DNA from: Pelomonas caseinilytica | Lineage (GTDB): Bacteria > Pseudomonadota > Gammaproteobacteria > Burkholderiales > Burkholderiaceae_C | DNA length: 64,000 bases | Assembly: GCF_021353235.1 (NCBI RefSeq) | Contig: NZ_JAJTWT010000010.1 | Span: forward strand, 169,107-233,106 | Direction of reading: 5' to 3' | Shown here: one piece after another, positions 35,134-45,040 of the stretch | Position numbering within the stretch: the first letter of the stretch is position 1 | Layout of the letters: each line of letters starts with the position of its first letter | The notes under the pieces: generated by a model | The model's input: only the letters and a program-made list of their open reading frames with translations | Told to the model about the DNA's origin: nothing | The model's database searches: none | Program-made: the position numbers and the translations under genes

Positions 35134-35900
35134 AAAAGTTCGCCACCTGGAACGTCAATTCCCTCGCCGTCCGCCTGCCGCAGGTGCTGGACTGGCTGGC
35201 CGCCCATCCGGTCGACGCCCTGGTGCTGCAGGAGACCAAGCTCGCCGACGACAAATTCCCGACGGCCGAGATCGGCGCGGCCGGCTGGCAGGTGCAGTGG
35301 TTCGGCCAGAAGACCTACAACGGCGTCGCCCTGATCAGCCGCGAGCCGGCGACCGACATCGTCAAGAACATCACCGGCTTCGCCGACGAGCAGGCCCGCG
35401 TCATCGCCGGGACGGTGGGCGGGGTGCGCGTCATCGGCGGCTACTTCCCCAATGGCCAGGCGCCGGACAGCGACAAGTTCACCTACAAGATGAACTGGCT
35501 CACCGGCCTGCGCGGCTGGCTGGCCCAGGAGCTGGCCCGGCATCCCGAGCTGGTGCTGATGGGCGACTTCAACATCGCCCCGGAGGACCGCGACGTCTAC
35601 GACCCCGTGGCCTGGGCCGGGCAGATTCACTGCACGCCGCAGGAGCGCGAGCACTTCCAGCAGCTGCTGGGCCTGGGTCTGACCGATGCCTTTCGGCTCT
35701 TCGAGCAGCCGCCCAAGAGCTGGAGCTGGTGGGACTACCGCAACCTCGCCTTCCGCAAGAACCAGGGGCTGCGCATCGACCACATCCTCGTCAGCGAGGC
35801 GCTCAAGGGCCGCGTGACGGCCTGCGAGATCGACAAGCTGCCGCGCAAGAACGAGCGGCCGAGCGACCACGCGCCGGTCATCGTGACCCTCGACGCCTGA
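35130..35900 (+). CDS. xthA: Exodeoxyribonuclease III
   Basis: Encodes 256 residues; the ATG overlaps the LysR stop (ATGA). All family motifs are present: WNVNSL, LQETKLAD, GGYFPNG, MGDFNIAPEDRDVYD, RIDHILVS and SDHAPV. The enzyme cuts at abasic sites and removes 3' blocks in base-excision repair. Length is normal for the ExoA/XthA family. Confidence 0.96.
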   Translation: MKKFATWNVNSLAVRLPQVLDWLAAHPVDALVLQETKLADDKFPTAEIGAAGWQVQWFGQKTYNGVALISREPATDIVKNITGFADEQARVIAGTVGGVRVIGGYFPNGQAPDSDKFTYKMNWLTGLRGWLAQELARHPELVLMGDFNIAPEDRDVYDPVAWAGQIHCTPQEREHFQQLLGLGLTDAFRLFEQPPKSWSWWDYRNLAFRKNQGLRIDHILVSEALKGRVTACEIDKLPRKNERPSDHAPVIVTLDA

Positions 35901-36020
35901 AGCCCGTGAACTAAGTCGCATCTGCGAGACCCCGGGACGAACAAAGGCGGCCGGCTCGGCCGCAGTTCATCGGCGGTTCAGCCAGTTTTCGCATGATGAA
36001 GTCCAAAGGACTGCCCCTGC

Positions 36021-37622
36021 ATGCGACAACAATCCGTTACCCAACGCGAACACCCCTTTCCGGCGGGGCGCACCCTCGTCTCCACGACCGACCTCAAGGG
36101 CCGCATCCTTCATGCCAATGCGGTCTTCGTCGAGATCAGCGGCTACCGGCTGGAGGAGCTGCTCGGCCAGCCCCACAACCTGCTGCGCCATCCCGACATG
36201 CCCGAGGAGGCCTTCCGCGACCTCTGGGCCACCATTGGCTCGGGGCGCCCGTGGTCGGGCCTGGTGAAGAACCGCTGCAAGAACGGCGACCACTACTGGG
36301 TGCTGGCCAACGTGACGCCCCTGATGGACGGCGGCAAGCCGGTGGGCTACCTCTCGGTACGCACCGAGCCGGCGCGGGCCCAGGTCGAGCAGGCCGAGCG
36401 GCTGTACGCGCTGATGCGCGAGGAAAAGGAGCAAGGGGCGCTGCGCCACCGGCTGGAGGGTGGCGAACTGGTGCGGCCGGGCCTGGCCGGCCTGCGGCGG
36501 CGGCTGCATCGCCGCCTGCCCTGGCTCGGCGCGACGCTGGGGCCGCTGGCGACGGCGGGCCTGGCCGTCGCCGCCTTTGCCGGTGCCGGCCCCATGGCGG
36601 CCGCGGCCGGCGCCGTGCTCGCGGCCTTTGCCGTGGCGGCCCTGCAGCATGGCCGTCTGAACGCGGCCCTCGACGCCTCCCGCGATTTCGCCAATGCGCT
36701 GGCCGCGGGCGACCTGTCGGCGACGCCGAAGCCCGGCGGCACGGCCCTGACCCGCGGGCTGGAGTCGGCCCTGGCCCAGGTGGCCGTGAACCTGCGTGCC
36801 ATGGTGACGGACACGCGCCACGAGATCGACCGCATCCGCGCCGTCAGCGACGAGATCGCGCGCGGCAACCGCGACCTCGCCCAGCGCACGGAGACCCAGG
36901 CGGCCAACCTGCAGCAGACGGCGGCCAGCATGGACGAGATCGCCACCACCGTGCGGCACACCACGGCCGACGCCGACACCGCCAGCGACGTGGCCGGCCA
37001 GCTGCACGAGGTCTCGCGCAGCAGCGCCGACGTCGTGCATTCGGTGACCGACACCATGGGCGGCATCGCCGTCGCATCGGGGCGCATCGCCGAGATCGTG
37101 CAGCTGATCGACAGCATCGCCTTCCAGACCAACATGCTGGCGCTGAACGCCGCCGTCGAGGCTGCGCGCGCCGGCGAGCATGGCAAGGGGTTCGCGGTCG
37201 TGGCCAGCGAGGTGCGCGCCCTGGCGCAGCGCAGCTCGGGCGCGGCGCGGGAGATCAAGTCGCTGATCGACGACTCCACCGAGCGGGTGCGGGCCGGCGA
37301 GGCCCAGACTCGCGCCGCCCGCGACAGCATCGATGCGACGCTGGAGCAGGTGCGCGCCTTCACCGCCCTGATCGCCAACATCGACGAAGGCGCCCGCGGC
37401 CAGATGCGCGGCGTCACCGAGGTGCACGGCGCCATCCGCCAGCTCGACGGCATCACGCAGCAGAACACGGCGCTGGTGGAGGAGCTGGCCCGCGCGGCCA
37501 GCCGCATGCTGAGCGACACCGAGCAGGTGGCCGCGGCGCTGCGGGTGTTCCGCCTCGCCGCGAACGAGACCCGCGCCCTGCCCGACGCCGTCGCCCTGCG
37601 CCGCGAGGCCAAGCGGGCCTGA
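36021..37622 (+). CDS. Aer-like methyl-accepting chemotaxis protein with PAS domain
   Basis: Encodes 533 residues. An N-terminal PAS domain (about 15-120, with [21 protein letters not shown]) is like the FAD-binding sensor of Aer. Two close membrane spans follow (about 165-212) without a large periplasmic domain. The signalling domain contains the conserved hairpin tip [20 protein letters not shown]. It probably mediates energy or redox taxis. It has its own short intergenic region (35901-36020), in which I see no clear promoter. Confidence 0.93.
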   Translation: MRQQSVTQREHPFPAGRTLVSTTDLKGRILHANAVFVEISGYRLEELLGQPHNLLRHPDMPEEAFRDLWATIGSGRPWSGLVKNRCKNGDHYWVLANVTPLMDGGKPVGYLSVRTEPARAQVEQAERLYALMREEKEQGALRHRLEGGELVRPGLAGLRRRLHRRLPWLGATLGPLATAGLAVAAFAGAGPMAAAAGAVLAAFAVAALQHGRLNAALDASRDFANALAAGDLSATPKPGGTALTRGLESALAQVAVNLRAMVTDTRHEIDRIRAVSDEIARGNRDLAQRTETQAANLQQTAASMDEIATTVRHTTADADTASDVAGQLHEVSRSSADVVHSVTDTMGGIAVASGRIAEIVQLIDSIAFQTNMLALNAAVEAARAGEHGKGFAVVASEVRALAQRSSGAAREIKSLIDDSTERVRAGEAQTRAARDSIDATLEQVRAFTALIANIDEGARGQMRGVTEVHGAIRQLDGITQQNTALVEELARAASRMLSDTEQVAAALRVFRLAANETRALPDAVALRREAKRA

Positions 37623-37642
37623 GCGCGGGCCGCACGCCGGCT

Positions 37643-38293
37643 TCAGATCATGTCGAGATTGGCCTGCAGCCGCTCGAAGAAGCGCCCCACGTGGACGCCG
37701 TCGCACAGGGCGTGATGCACGTCCAGAGCCACCGGCATCAGCAGCCGGTCGCCCTGCTCCACGAAGCGGCCGAAGGCCAGCTTGGGCCGGTCGTCGCCCG
37801 TGCCGCGGGCATGGGTGAAGGCGGTGAAGGCCAGCCAGGGCAAGGCCGTCATGTGGACGAGGGTCTCCTCCCGCACGTCGCCCGGCTCGTCACCGGCGAA
37901 GAGGCTGCCGCTGCCCTGCCGCACGCGCTCGACGCGGGGCCTGGCATGCTCGGCGAAGGCGGCCAGCGAGGGTTCGCGCGGCAGCGTCAGGAAGCCGAAG
38001 CTGCCGTCGTCGCGCAGCACCGTGGTGCTGGCGTGGATGACGGCGAACTCGCGCACGCCGCTGCCGTCGGCCTTGAGTGTCTGGTGCATGGCAGCGATGC
38101 CGTTGGCCGCCTCCAGCGCGGCGTGGTGGTAGGCCAGCCAAGGGGTGGCGCCGTGGCGGGCGGCGCGGTCGCGCAGGCCGGTCACGTCCACCGGCACGGT
38201 GACGCTGAAGGCCGGTTGGGCCATGCGGCGGAAGTGTTCCAGCGCGGCGCGGCGCGGCCAGTGCTCGAGGGGGATGTCGCGGTCTTCGGGCAT
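37643..38293 (-). CDS. Chloramphenicol-acetyltransferase-like protein
   Basis: Encodes 216 residues from ATG 38293 (MPEDRDIPLEHWPRR), the usual length for CAT. The catalytic motif HHALCDG near the C-terminus is intact, as is FSVTVPVDVT near the N-terminus. CAT trimers acetylate chloramphenicol, but many chromosomal relatives have other or unknown acceptors. Resistance cannot be claimed from sequence alone. Confidence 0.88.
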   Translation of the reverse strand: MPEDRDIPLEHWPRRAALEHFRRMAQPAFSVTVPVDVTGLRDRAARHGATPWLAYHHAALEAANGIAAMHQTLKADGSGVREFAVIHASTTVLRDDGSFGFLTLPREPSLAAFAEHARPRVERVRQGSGSLFAGDEPGDVREETLVHMTALPWLAFTAFTHARGTGDDRPKLAFGRFVEQGDRLLMPVALDVHHALCDGVHVGRFFERLQANLDMI

Positions 38294-38362
38294 GCCGGCA
38301 TGCTCGCACGAGCCGCCTGCAGCCGCGCGCCACGGACCGCCAACAAGCACCGGGCTTTGAAA

Positions 38363-38394
38363 GAAAAAAGCCCAGGCCGCATCGGCGCCTGGGC
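38363..38394 (-). terminator. Rho-independent terminator for the alpha-CTD-like gene
   Basis: GCCCAGGC (38370-38377) pairs with GCCTGGGC (38387-38394). On the minus strand the stem is followed by six Ts (complement of 38364-38369). It lies 24 bases beyond the stop at 38418 and separates this unit from the CAT-like gene. Confidence 0.85.
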
Positions 38395-38417
38395 TTTCCG
38401 GGTTGGCGTCCGGCATC

Positions 38418-38801
38418 TCATTCGACCGGATCGACGTCCCTGCTCCCTGAGTCTTCCTGCTTGAGCCCGAAGGCATAGAGCGCCCTCAGCAATTCGTCCG
38501 CGTGCTGCACGCCGAAGTCGGCCACCAGCCGGTTGGCGGTGGTGCAGCGGATCTGGCCGATCTGGTTGTAGCCCATGGTCCTGGCACGGGCCAGGGTGCG
38601 GGGGTCCAGCGGCAGGTTCTCCAGCGGCGCCTGGTCGGCCAGGCTGAGCAGCCTGGCGTAGACGCTCGCCGACACGACGAGTCGGGCTTCGCCCGCGGGC
38701 GCCGGGCCGGACGCTGCACGCCGCCCCTGGCCGACAGCCAGGATGCCGGGCAGGACGTCGAGCCGCGGCGGGTCCGTCAAACGAATGGCCGCTGTTCGCA
38801 T
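38418..38801 (-). CDS. Free-standing RNA-polymerase alpha-CTD-like protein
   Basis: Encodes 127 residues. The first 55 or so are unrecognised. Residues about 58-117 align almost without gaps to the C-terminal domain of the RNA polymerase alpha subunit: PLENLPLDPRTLARARTMGY matches the alpha helix-1 segment, QIGQI matches YIGDL, and DFGVQHADELLRALYAFGL matches the helix-hairpin-helix that ends in GLSL. In alpha this domain binds UP elements and activators such as CRP and LuxR. A terminator follows. The gene sits ten bases after an 18-codon ORF and downstream of a luxR gene on the same strand. The alpha-CTD assignment is my own alignment by eye. Confidence 0.65.
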   Translation of the reverse strand: MRTAAIRLTDPPRLDVLPGILAVGQGRRAASGPAPAGEARLVVSASVYARLLSLADQAPLENLPLDPRTLARARTMGYNQIGQIRCTTANRLVADFGVQHADELLRALYAFGLKQEDSGSRDVDPVE

Positions 38802-38811
38802 GAAACGCCTG

Positions 38812-38868
38812 TCAGCCCCCGAGCTTGGGAAGGCCGAGGACGTCCAAAACGAAGTCGATGATGTTCAT
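38812..38868 (-). CDS. 18-residue micro-ORF with strong ribosome-binding site
   Basis: ATG at 38868 (minus) is preceded by CAGGAG at a normal distance and encodes MNIIDFVLDVLGLPKLGG followed by TGA. The peptide is short and amphipathic. It ends ten bases before the alpha-CTD-like gene, so it may be a leader peptide, a translational coupler or a functional peptide. I know no homologue. Confidence 0.45.
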   Translation of the reverse strand: MNIIDFVLDVLGLPKLGG

Positions 38869-38973
38869 GGGGGCTCCTGCTGTCCACGCGTTGATTCGCT
38901 AGGACGAACTGTCCCTGTTTTTACCCCCCTAGAAACCTAGCAACCCTTCCAGGTTGCGCCCCCGGCGGCGCCC

Positions 38974-39702
38974 TCAAAGCAGCCCGGCGGCCACGCACTT
39001 CAGCACCGCCTGGTGCTTGGAACTCACGCCGAGCTTGCGCATGGCGTTGCCAAGGTGGAAGTTCACGGTCTTCTCACTCATGCCCAGGATGACGCTGACT
39101 TCCCAGGCCGTCTTGCCCTGGGACGTCCAGCTCAGCACGTCCAGTTCTCGCCGGGTGAGCTTGGGCAGGTCCTTGTGCTCGATGTGGGGACCCAGCAGGC
39201 GGTCCGCGGCCGTCATGGCATGGGCCGCCAGCAGTTGCAGCCCGGCCACCAGTTGCATGAGCTGCGCGCCCGGCGCAGGCAGCGCCTCCTCGCGGTCGAC
39301 GCCGAGCAGGAAATGCTTGTTGCCCGGCAGGTGCAGCTTGACGGCGATGCCGGTCTTGTAGCCATAGGGCGCCTGGGCCTCCCAGATGTCGCCGGCACCC
39401 GCGGCGGCGTAGGTGGCTTGGTCGTAGGTGATGGGCACGGACTGGGTCATCAGCTGTGCCATGACCGGGTCGCGCCGGGCCTCGCCCAGGTCCTTGGCGA
39501 CGGCCAGGTAGCCCTCCGGCGTGTTGCCGAGCGAGGTGATGCGAACGTCGGGATCGTGCAGCAGGCCGCGCATCAGCACGCCGGAGATGATGGGGAATCC
39601 GAGGGCATCGGCCGTCGCGACGAGGCGGCGCTCGAAGCTGTCGAAGTCGTCGCTCAGGCCGACATCGATCAGTTGCTGGTAGATCATTTCGGGCTTGCCC
39701 AT
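38974..39702 (-). CDS. LuxR-family regulator with autoinducer-binding domain
   Basis: Encodes 242 residues from ATG 39702 (a TTG at 39711 is in frame). The N-terminal autoinducer-binding domain has the Trp, Tyr and Asp pattern (ITYDQATYAAAGAGDIWEAQAPYGYKTGI). The C-terminal GerE helix-turn-helix is intact (LTRRELDVLSWTSQGKTAWE, then KTVNFHLGNAMRKLGVSSKHQA). No luxI synthase is in the window, so it is an orphan or solo here. It is divergent from an RsaM-like gene. A small GCAACC/GGTTGC hairpin follows its stop. Confidence 0.93.
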   Translation of the reverse strand: MGKPEMIYQQLIDVGLSDDFDSFERRLVATADALGFPIISGVLMRGLLHDPDVRITSLGNTPEGYLAVAKDLGEARRDPVMAQLMTQSVPITYDQATYAAAGAGDIWEAQAPYGYKTGIAVKLHLPGNKHFLLGVDREEALPAPGAQLMQLVAGLQLLAAHAMTAADRLLGPHIEHKDLPKLTRRELDVLSWTSQGKTAWEVSVILGMSEKTVNFHLGNAMRKLGVSSKHQAVLKCVAAGLL

Positions 39703-39789
39703 ACCTGCCAAGTCTGCCAGCTTGTTCCATCTCCGCCGTGACCAGAGACTGCGCTCCCGTTCGAATCACACGTCCGAGAGGTGTTGTCC

Positions 39790-40224
39790 ATGCCGAACCC
39801 GATCAAGCTGCCCGAAGGCAGCGTCTGCTGGCCCGTCGCGGCGCTGTCCACGGCGGCTCAGAACGTCCACCACGCGCAGACCTGCCTCCACCGCCCGCGT
39901 GCCGGGGACAACGTCGTCAGCGGCGTGACGCGCTGGGAACGCTCGTATGCCGACAGCTGCGCCTGGATCGAGTGGGATTGGCTGGAGATGAGCGAAGGCA
40001 CGGTTGCCCAGGCCGACCCGCTCAACGTGCGCTCCAACGTGCTGCTGCTCGACGAGCGGGGCCGCCCGCTGCTGTCCTCGCGGCGCCGGGCGACGCTGGC
40101 GACGCTGGTCTACCTGCTGCCGTGGCAAGGCCCCGTGCTGGACCGCCTGCGCCTGGGCGACGTCGGGCCACGGCGGACCGCCCGGTCCGGACCGGCACGG
40201 GCGCGACAGCGCGCCCTGGCCTGA
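39790..40224 (+). CDS. RsaM-like (DUF4902-type) protein
   Basis: Encodes 144 residues. The central block RWERSYADSCAWIEWDWLEM, then DPLNVRSNVLLLDERGRPL and a C-terminal W near LPWQGPVL, fits what I know of RsaM/DUF4902 proteins. These dampen acyl-homoserine-lactone signalling in Burkholderia and Pseudomonas and usually lie between luxI and luxR. Here it is divergent from luxR. The family assignment is from memory of the motif pattern. Confidence 0.6.
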   Translation: MPNPIKLPEGSVCWPVAALSTAAQNVHHAQTCLHRPRAGDNVVSGVTRWERSYADSCAWIEWDWLEMSEGTVAQADPLNVRSNVLLLDERGRPLLSSRRRATLATLVYLLPWQGPVLDRLRLGDVGPRRTARSGPARARQRALA

Positions 40225-40263
40225 TTGCGCAGAATTGGCGGCTTCTCCACTGAAGCCGCCGCC

Positions 40264-40815
40264 ATGCCCCCCTCTGCCCCCTCCGCCGACGACCTTCTCG
40301 CCCAATGGCAAGCCGATGAGGCGGCCGTGCGGGCCCGCCAGCGGCCCGACACCGGCCTGGCCCCCCGCGCGCTGTTCGCCGGCAAGACCGGGCTGCAGCA
40401 GATGCAGGCCCTGCTCGATGGCGAAGGACCTCCTCCGCCCATCAGCGAAACGCTGGACTTCGTGCTGATCTCGGTGGCCGACGGCGAGGCTGTCTTTCAG
40501 GGGCGGCCGCAGTTCAAGCACTACAACCCGCTCGGCACCGTGCACGGCGGCTGGTTCGCCACGCTGCTGGATTCAGCCCTGGGCTGCTCGGTGCACACGA
40601 CCCTGCCCGTCGGCCGCGGCTACACGACGCTGGAATTCAAGGTCAACCTCGTGCGGGCCCTGACCGACCAGGTGCCCCTGGTGCGGGCCATCGGCAAGGT
40701 GGTGCACCGCGGCCGGCAGGTGACGACGGCCGAGGCCGACCTGGTCGGCCACGACGGCAGGCTCTACGCCCACGCCTCGACCACCTGCCTGCTGTTCGAC
40801 CTACCTCAGCGCTGA
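40264..40815 (+). CDS. PaaI-family hot-dog thioesterase
   Basis: Encodes 183 residues from ATG 40264. A 70-residue N-terminal stretch precedes the hot-dog domain with the motif HYNPLGTVHGGWFATLLDSA. The helix-borne HGG and the following Asp match PaaI-type acyl-CoA thioesterases. The substrate is unknown; phenylacetyl-CoA or other aryl-CoA esters are typical. Its last 15 bases overlap the end of eda on the opposite strand. Confidence 0.88.
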   Translation: MPPSAPSADDLLAQWQADEAAVRARQRPDTGLAPRALFAGKTGLQQMQALLDGEGPPPPISETLDFVLISVADGEAVFQGRPQFKHYNPLGTVHGGWFATLLDSALGCSVHTTLPVGRGYTTLEFKVNLVRALTDQVPLVRAIGKVVHRGRQVTTAEADLVGHDGRLYAHASTTCLLFDLPQR

Positions 40816-41421
40816 GGCCTCGGCCGCGAGCCGGGTGATGCGCGCCCAGTCCTTGGCGTCGACGGCCTCCTGGGGCGTCAGCCACGAGCCGCCGCAGACC
40901 TTGACGTTAGGCAGCTTCAGGAACTGCGGCGCCGTCTCCAGCGAGATGCCGCCGGTGGGGCAGAAGGCCACGTCCGGGAAGGGCCCGGCCAGCGCCTTGA
41001 GCAGGTTGACGCCACCGACCGCCACGGCCGGGAAGAGCTTGAGGAAGCCGTAGCCCGCAGCATTGGCCTGCATGACTTCGGAGGCCGTGGACACGCCGGG
41101 CAGCAGCGGCAGGCCCTGCTGCTGGCAAGCCTGGCCCATGGCCTCGGTGAAGCCGGGGCTGACGCCGAACCTGCAGCCGGCGTTGCGGGCGTTCACCACG
41201 TCCTGGGGGCTGCGCAGCGTGCCGGCGCCGACGATGGCGCCGGGCACCTTGGCCATGGCTTCCATGGCCTGCAGAGCGACCGGGGTGCGCAGGGTCACCT
41301 CCAGCACCTTGACGCCGCCGGCCACCAGGGCCTCGGCCAGGGGCACGGCGTCTTCCAGGCGCTGGATGACGATGACGGGGATGACGGGGCCGTGGCTGGC
41401 CAGGCTGAGGGTGTCGAGCAT
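40801..41421 (-). CDS. eda: KDPG/KHG aldolase
   Basis: Encodes 206 residues from ATG 41421 (MLDTLSLASHGPVIPVIV). VLEVTLRTP carries the catalytic Glu, and FLKLFPA the Schiff-base lysine. The enzyme splits 2-keto-3-deoxy-6-phosphogluconate into pyruvate and glyceraldehyde-3-phosphate, the last step of the Entner-Doudoroff pathway. It follows edd after a 69-base gap holding a hairpin. Confidence 0.96.
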   Translation of the reverse strand: MLDTLSLASHGPVIPVIVIQRLEDAVPLAEALVAGGVKVLEVTLRTPVALQAMEAMAKVPGAIVGAGTLRSPQDVVNARNAGCRFGVSPGFTEAMGQACQQQGLPLLPGVSTASEVMQANAAGYGFLKLFPAVAVGGVNLLKALAGPFPDVAFCPTGGISLETAPQFLKLPNVKVCGGSWLTPQEAVDAKDWARITRLAAEASALR

Positions 41422-41444
41422 GAAGTCAGTTCCTGAATCAGTGG

Positions 41445-41482
41445 GTGCCAGAGCTACTCGCTTCGCTCGGGCGGTCTGGCAC
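41445..41482 (-). promoter_or_regulatory. Hairpin between edd and eda
   Basis: GTGCCAGA (41445-41452) pairs perfectly with TCTGGCAC (41475-41482) around a 22-base loop. There is no T-tract, so it is more likely an mRNA stability or processing element than a terminator. Confidence 0.45.
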
Positions 41483-41490
41483 TCCAAGTC

Positions 41491-43320
<1,830 letters not shown>

Positions 43321-43341
43321 GCGGGTCTCCGGGACTCGGTC

Positions 43342-43404
43342 TCGTAACCGATCCTTTGGAATTTAGGTAACCATATTACTTGGCCGCGAGCCCCTTCGGG
43401 TTAC
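43342..43404 (-). promoter_or_regulatory. Candidate operator cluster upstream of edd
   Basis: Three GTAACC/GGTTAC motifs occur at about 43343, 43367 and 43399. The middle one forms part of a palindrome, GTAACCATATTAC (43367-43379). The position just upstream of the edd start fits a sugar-acid regulator site of the HexR or GntR type. Which regulator acts here is not visible. Confidence 0.4.
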
Positions 43405-43435
43405 GTGCTGGGTACCGACGTGACAAGATGAGGCG

Positions 43436-44059
43436 ATGGCGTCACCGGCAATCCACATTCCCCATGGCCCGGCGCGCAGTGCCCATCTGCTGCAGCGCAC
43501 GACCGCCGAATGGCGCGAGCGGGGCGAGGATCTGCTGCTCTTCGCCTACGGCTCGCTGATCTGGCGGCCGGAGTTCGAGTATGCCGAGGCTCTGCCCGCT
43601 CGGGTACTCGGTTACCACCGCGCCCTGCGCATGCGTTCCAGCGTGAACCGCGGCTCCACCCACCAGCCCGGCCTCGTGCTGGCCCTGCTGCCGGGCGGCA
43701 GTTGCCGCGGCCTGGTCTACCGCGTCCCGCGGGCCATCGGCGAAGAGGCGCTGCCGCAGCTCTGGGCACGCGAGATGCCCAACGGCGTCTACGACCCCCG
43801 CTGGCTGCACTGCGACACGCCGTCAGGCCGGCTGCGTGCGCTGGCCTTCACCCTCTCGCGCCGCAGCCCCAACTGGACGGGGCCGCTGCACGAGCCCGAA
43901 CTGCTGCACATCTTCCGCCATGCCGAAGGGCGCTACGGCACGACGCTGGACTACCTGCTGCGCACGGTCCAGGGTTTGCGTGAGCACGGCATCAGGGACA
44001 TGGAACTGGAGCGACAGGCCCACCTCGCCGCACGCCACGGTCTGTGCGCGCCGCCTTGA
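43436..44059 (+). CDS. ChaC-type gamma-glutamylcyclotransferase
   Basis: Encodes 207 residues. The glycine-rich YGSLIWRPEF motif near residue 39 and the RVLGYHRALRMRSSVNRG block are characteristic of ChaC proteins. They release 5-oxoproline from glutathione and so affect thiol balance and cation homeostasis. It is divergent from edd and ends one base before the neighbouring minus-strand gene. Confidence 0.9.
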   Translation: MASPAIHIPHGPARSAHLLQRTTAEWRERGEDLLLFAYGSLIWRPEFEYAEALPARVLGYHRALRMRSSVNRGSTHQPGLVLALLPGGSCRGLVYRVPRAIGEEALPQLWAREMPNGVYDPRWLHCDTPSGRLRALAFTLSRRSPNWTGPLHEPELLHIFRHAEGRYGTTLDYLLRTVQGLREHGIRDMELERQAHLAARHGLCAPP

Positions 44060-44060
44060 C

Positions 44061-44669
44061 TCAGCCGGCGAGCCGGGCGAGGTCCTCAGCGGTGTCCACG
44101 TCGATGTGCACGCCGGGGTCGTCCACCTCGATGGGCTGGGCGGCATAGCGCGCCACGATGCGGCGCGCGCCCTCGTCTCCCCGCAAGGCCATCAATTCGG
44201 AATAGAGCTCGGTCCCGAAGCCCACCGGATGGCCCTGCATGCCGCGGTACTGGGCGTAGCAGACCGGGTAGCGCTCCAGGCCTTGGGCGACCGCCAGGAT
44301 GGTGGAAGGCTGCACGAGCGGCATGTCGGCGGGCAGGATGAGCCAGCCGTCTGCATCACCCGTCGCGCTGACACCGGCGACGATGGAATGCCCCATGCCG
44401 ATGGGCTGGGGCCGGCCCTGGGCGTCCTGCTCGGCGAGGACGATGACGTCGCGCGCCGCCACCAGCCGGTGCACGGCCGGCGCCAGGGCCGGCGTCGTCA
44501 CGACGACGACGCGCAGTTGGGTCTCGATTGCATGGCGCAGGCTGCGCGCCAGCACGGTGTCGCTGCCCTTGGCGCCACCCAGCGGCTGCTCGAGCTTGTG
44601 CCCCGAGCCACGGAATCGGGATCCGCGCCCTGCGGCCAGCACGACGACGACGGGACGTCGCTTCATCAT
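44061..44669 (-). CDS. MobA/MocA-like nucleotidyltransferase
   Basis: Encodes 202 residues from ATG 44669. The motifs VVVLAAGRGSRFRGSGHK and LPADMPLVQPS match the NTP-transferase family that makes molybdopterin cytosine or guanine dinucleotide. A role in molybdenum cofactor maturation is likely. No molybdoenzyme or xdhC gene is in the window, so the exact nucleotide is unknown. Confidence 0.82.
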   Translation of the reverse strand: MMKRRPVVVVLAAGRGSRFRGSGHKLEQPLGGAKGSDTVLARSLRHAIETQLRVVVVTTPALAPAVHRLVAARDVIVLAEQDAQGRPQPIGMGHSIVAGVSATGDADGWLILPADMPLVQPSTILAVAQGLERYPVCYAQYRGMQGHPVGFGTELYSELMALRGDEGARRIVARYAAQPIEVDDPGVHIDVDTAEDLARLAG

Positions 44670-44771
44670 CACAGGGGCCTGTTCACCATTTGCTGCGGTG
44701 CCGCAAGCATGCCGAGTGAAGGTGCGCTTGAGAAACTGGGACGTTCACTTAAGGGAAGGTCTGCATACTTT

Positions 44772-45036
44772 GGAGGTCATCGGGCTTGGCGCTGTGCCCT
44801 CGCCGGGGCGAGTTGCGGGGTGGGGCAAGGCGCATGCGAGGCGCGTGGCCATCCACGCAACGAGCTTGCAACGCCGCCCCCCTCGCAAATCGCCCCGGCC
44901 CTGCGGGTTGGGCCGGCAAGGGGGCTCATTCTTTGTTGCAACTGCTCGCGATGCGCAAGGCATCGCTGCGCGTTGCGCCTAGACTGAGCCCCCTTACCGG
45001 CCCAACGAGGGCACAGCGCCAAGCCCGATGACCTCC
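44772..45036. mobile_element. 265-bp MITE-like element with perfect 31-bp terminal inverted repeats
   Basis: Bases 44772-44802 (starting GGAGGTCATCGGGCTTGGCG) are the exact reverse complement of 45006-45036. Inside are two further arms. One pairs 44803-44811 with 44890-44898 and has the apex GCGTGG-CCAT-CCACGC. The other pairs 44907-44928 with 44985-45006 (one mismatch) and has the apex GCGATGC-GCAAG-GCATCGC. The whole can fold as a three-armed cloverleaf. No ORF of note lies inside. It ends four bases before the pdxH ATG. No target duplication longer than one base is visible. The 99 bases before it (44673-44771) hold nothing I recognise. Confidence 0.75.
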
Positions 45037-45040
45037 TGAC

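Noticed and set aside
39704..39725. Possible lux box between luxR and the RsaM-like gene
   Set aside because: CTGCCAAGTCTGCCAG satisfies only CT-N12-AG; the two halves are a direct repeat and not an inverted one, and it touches the luxR start.
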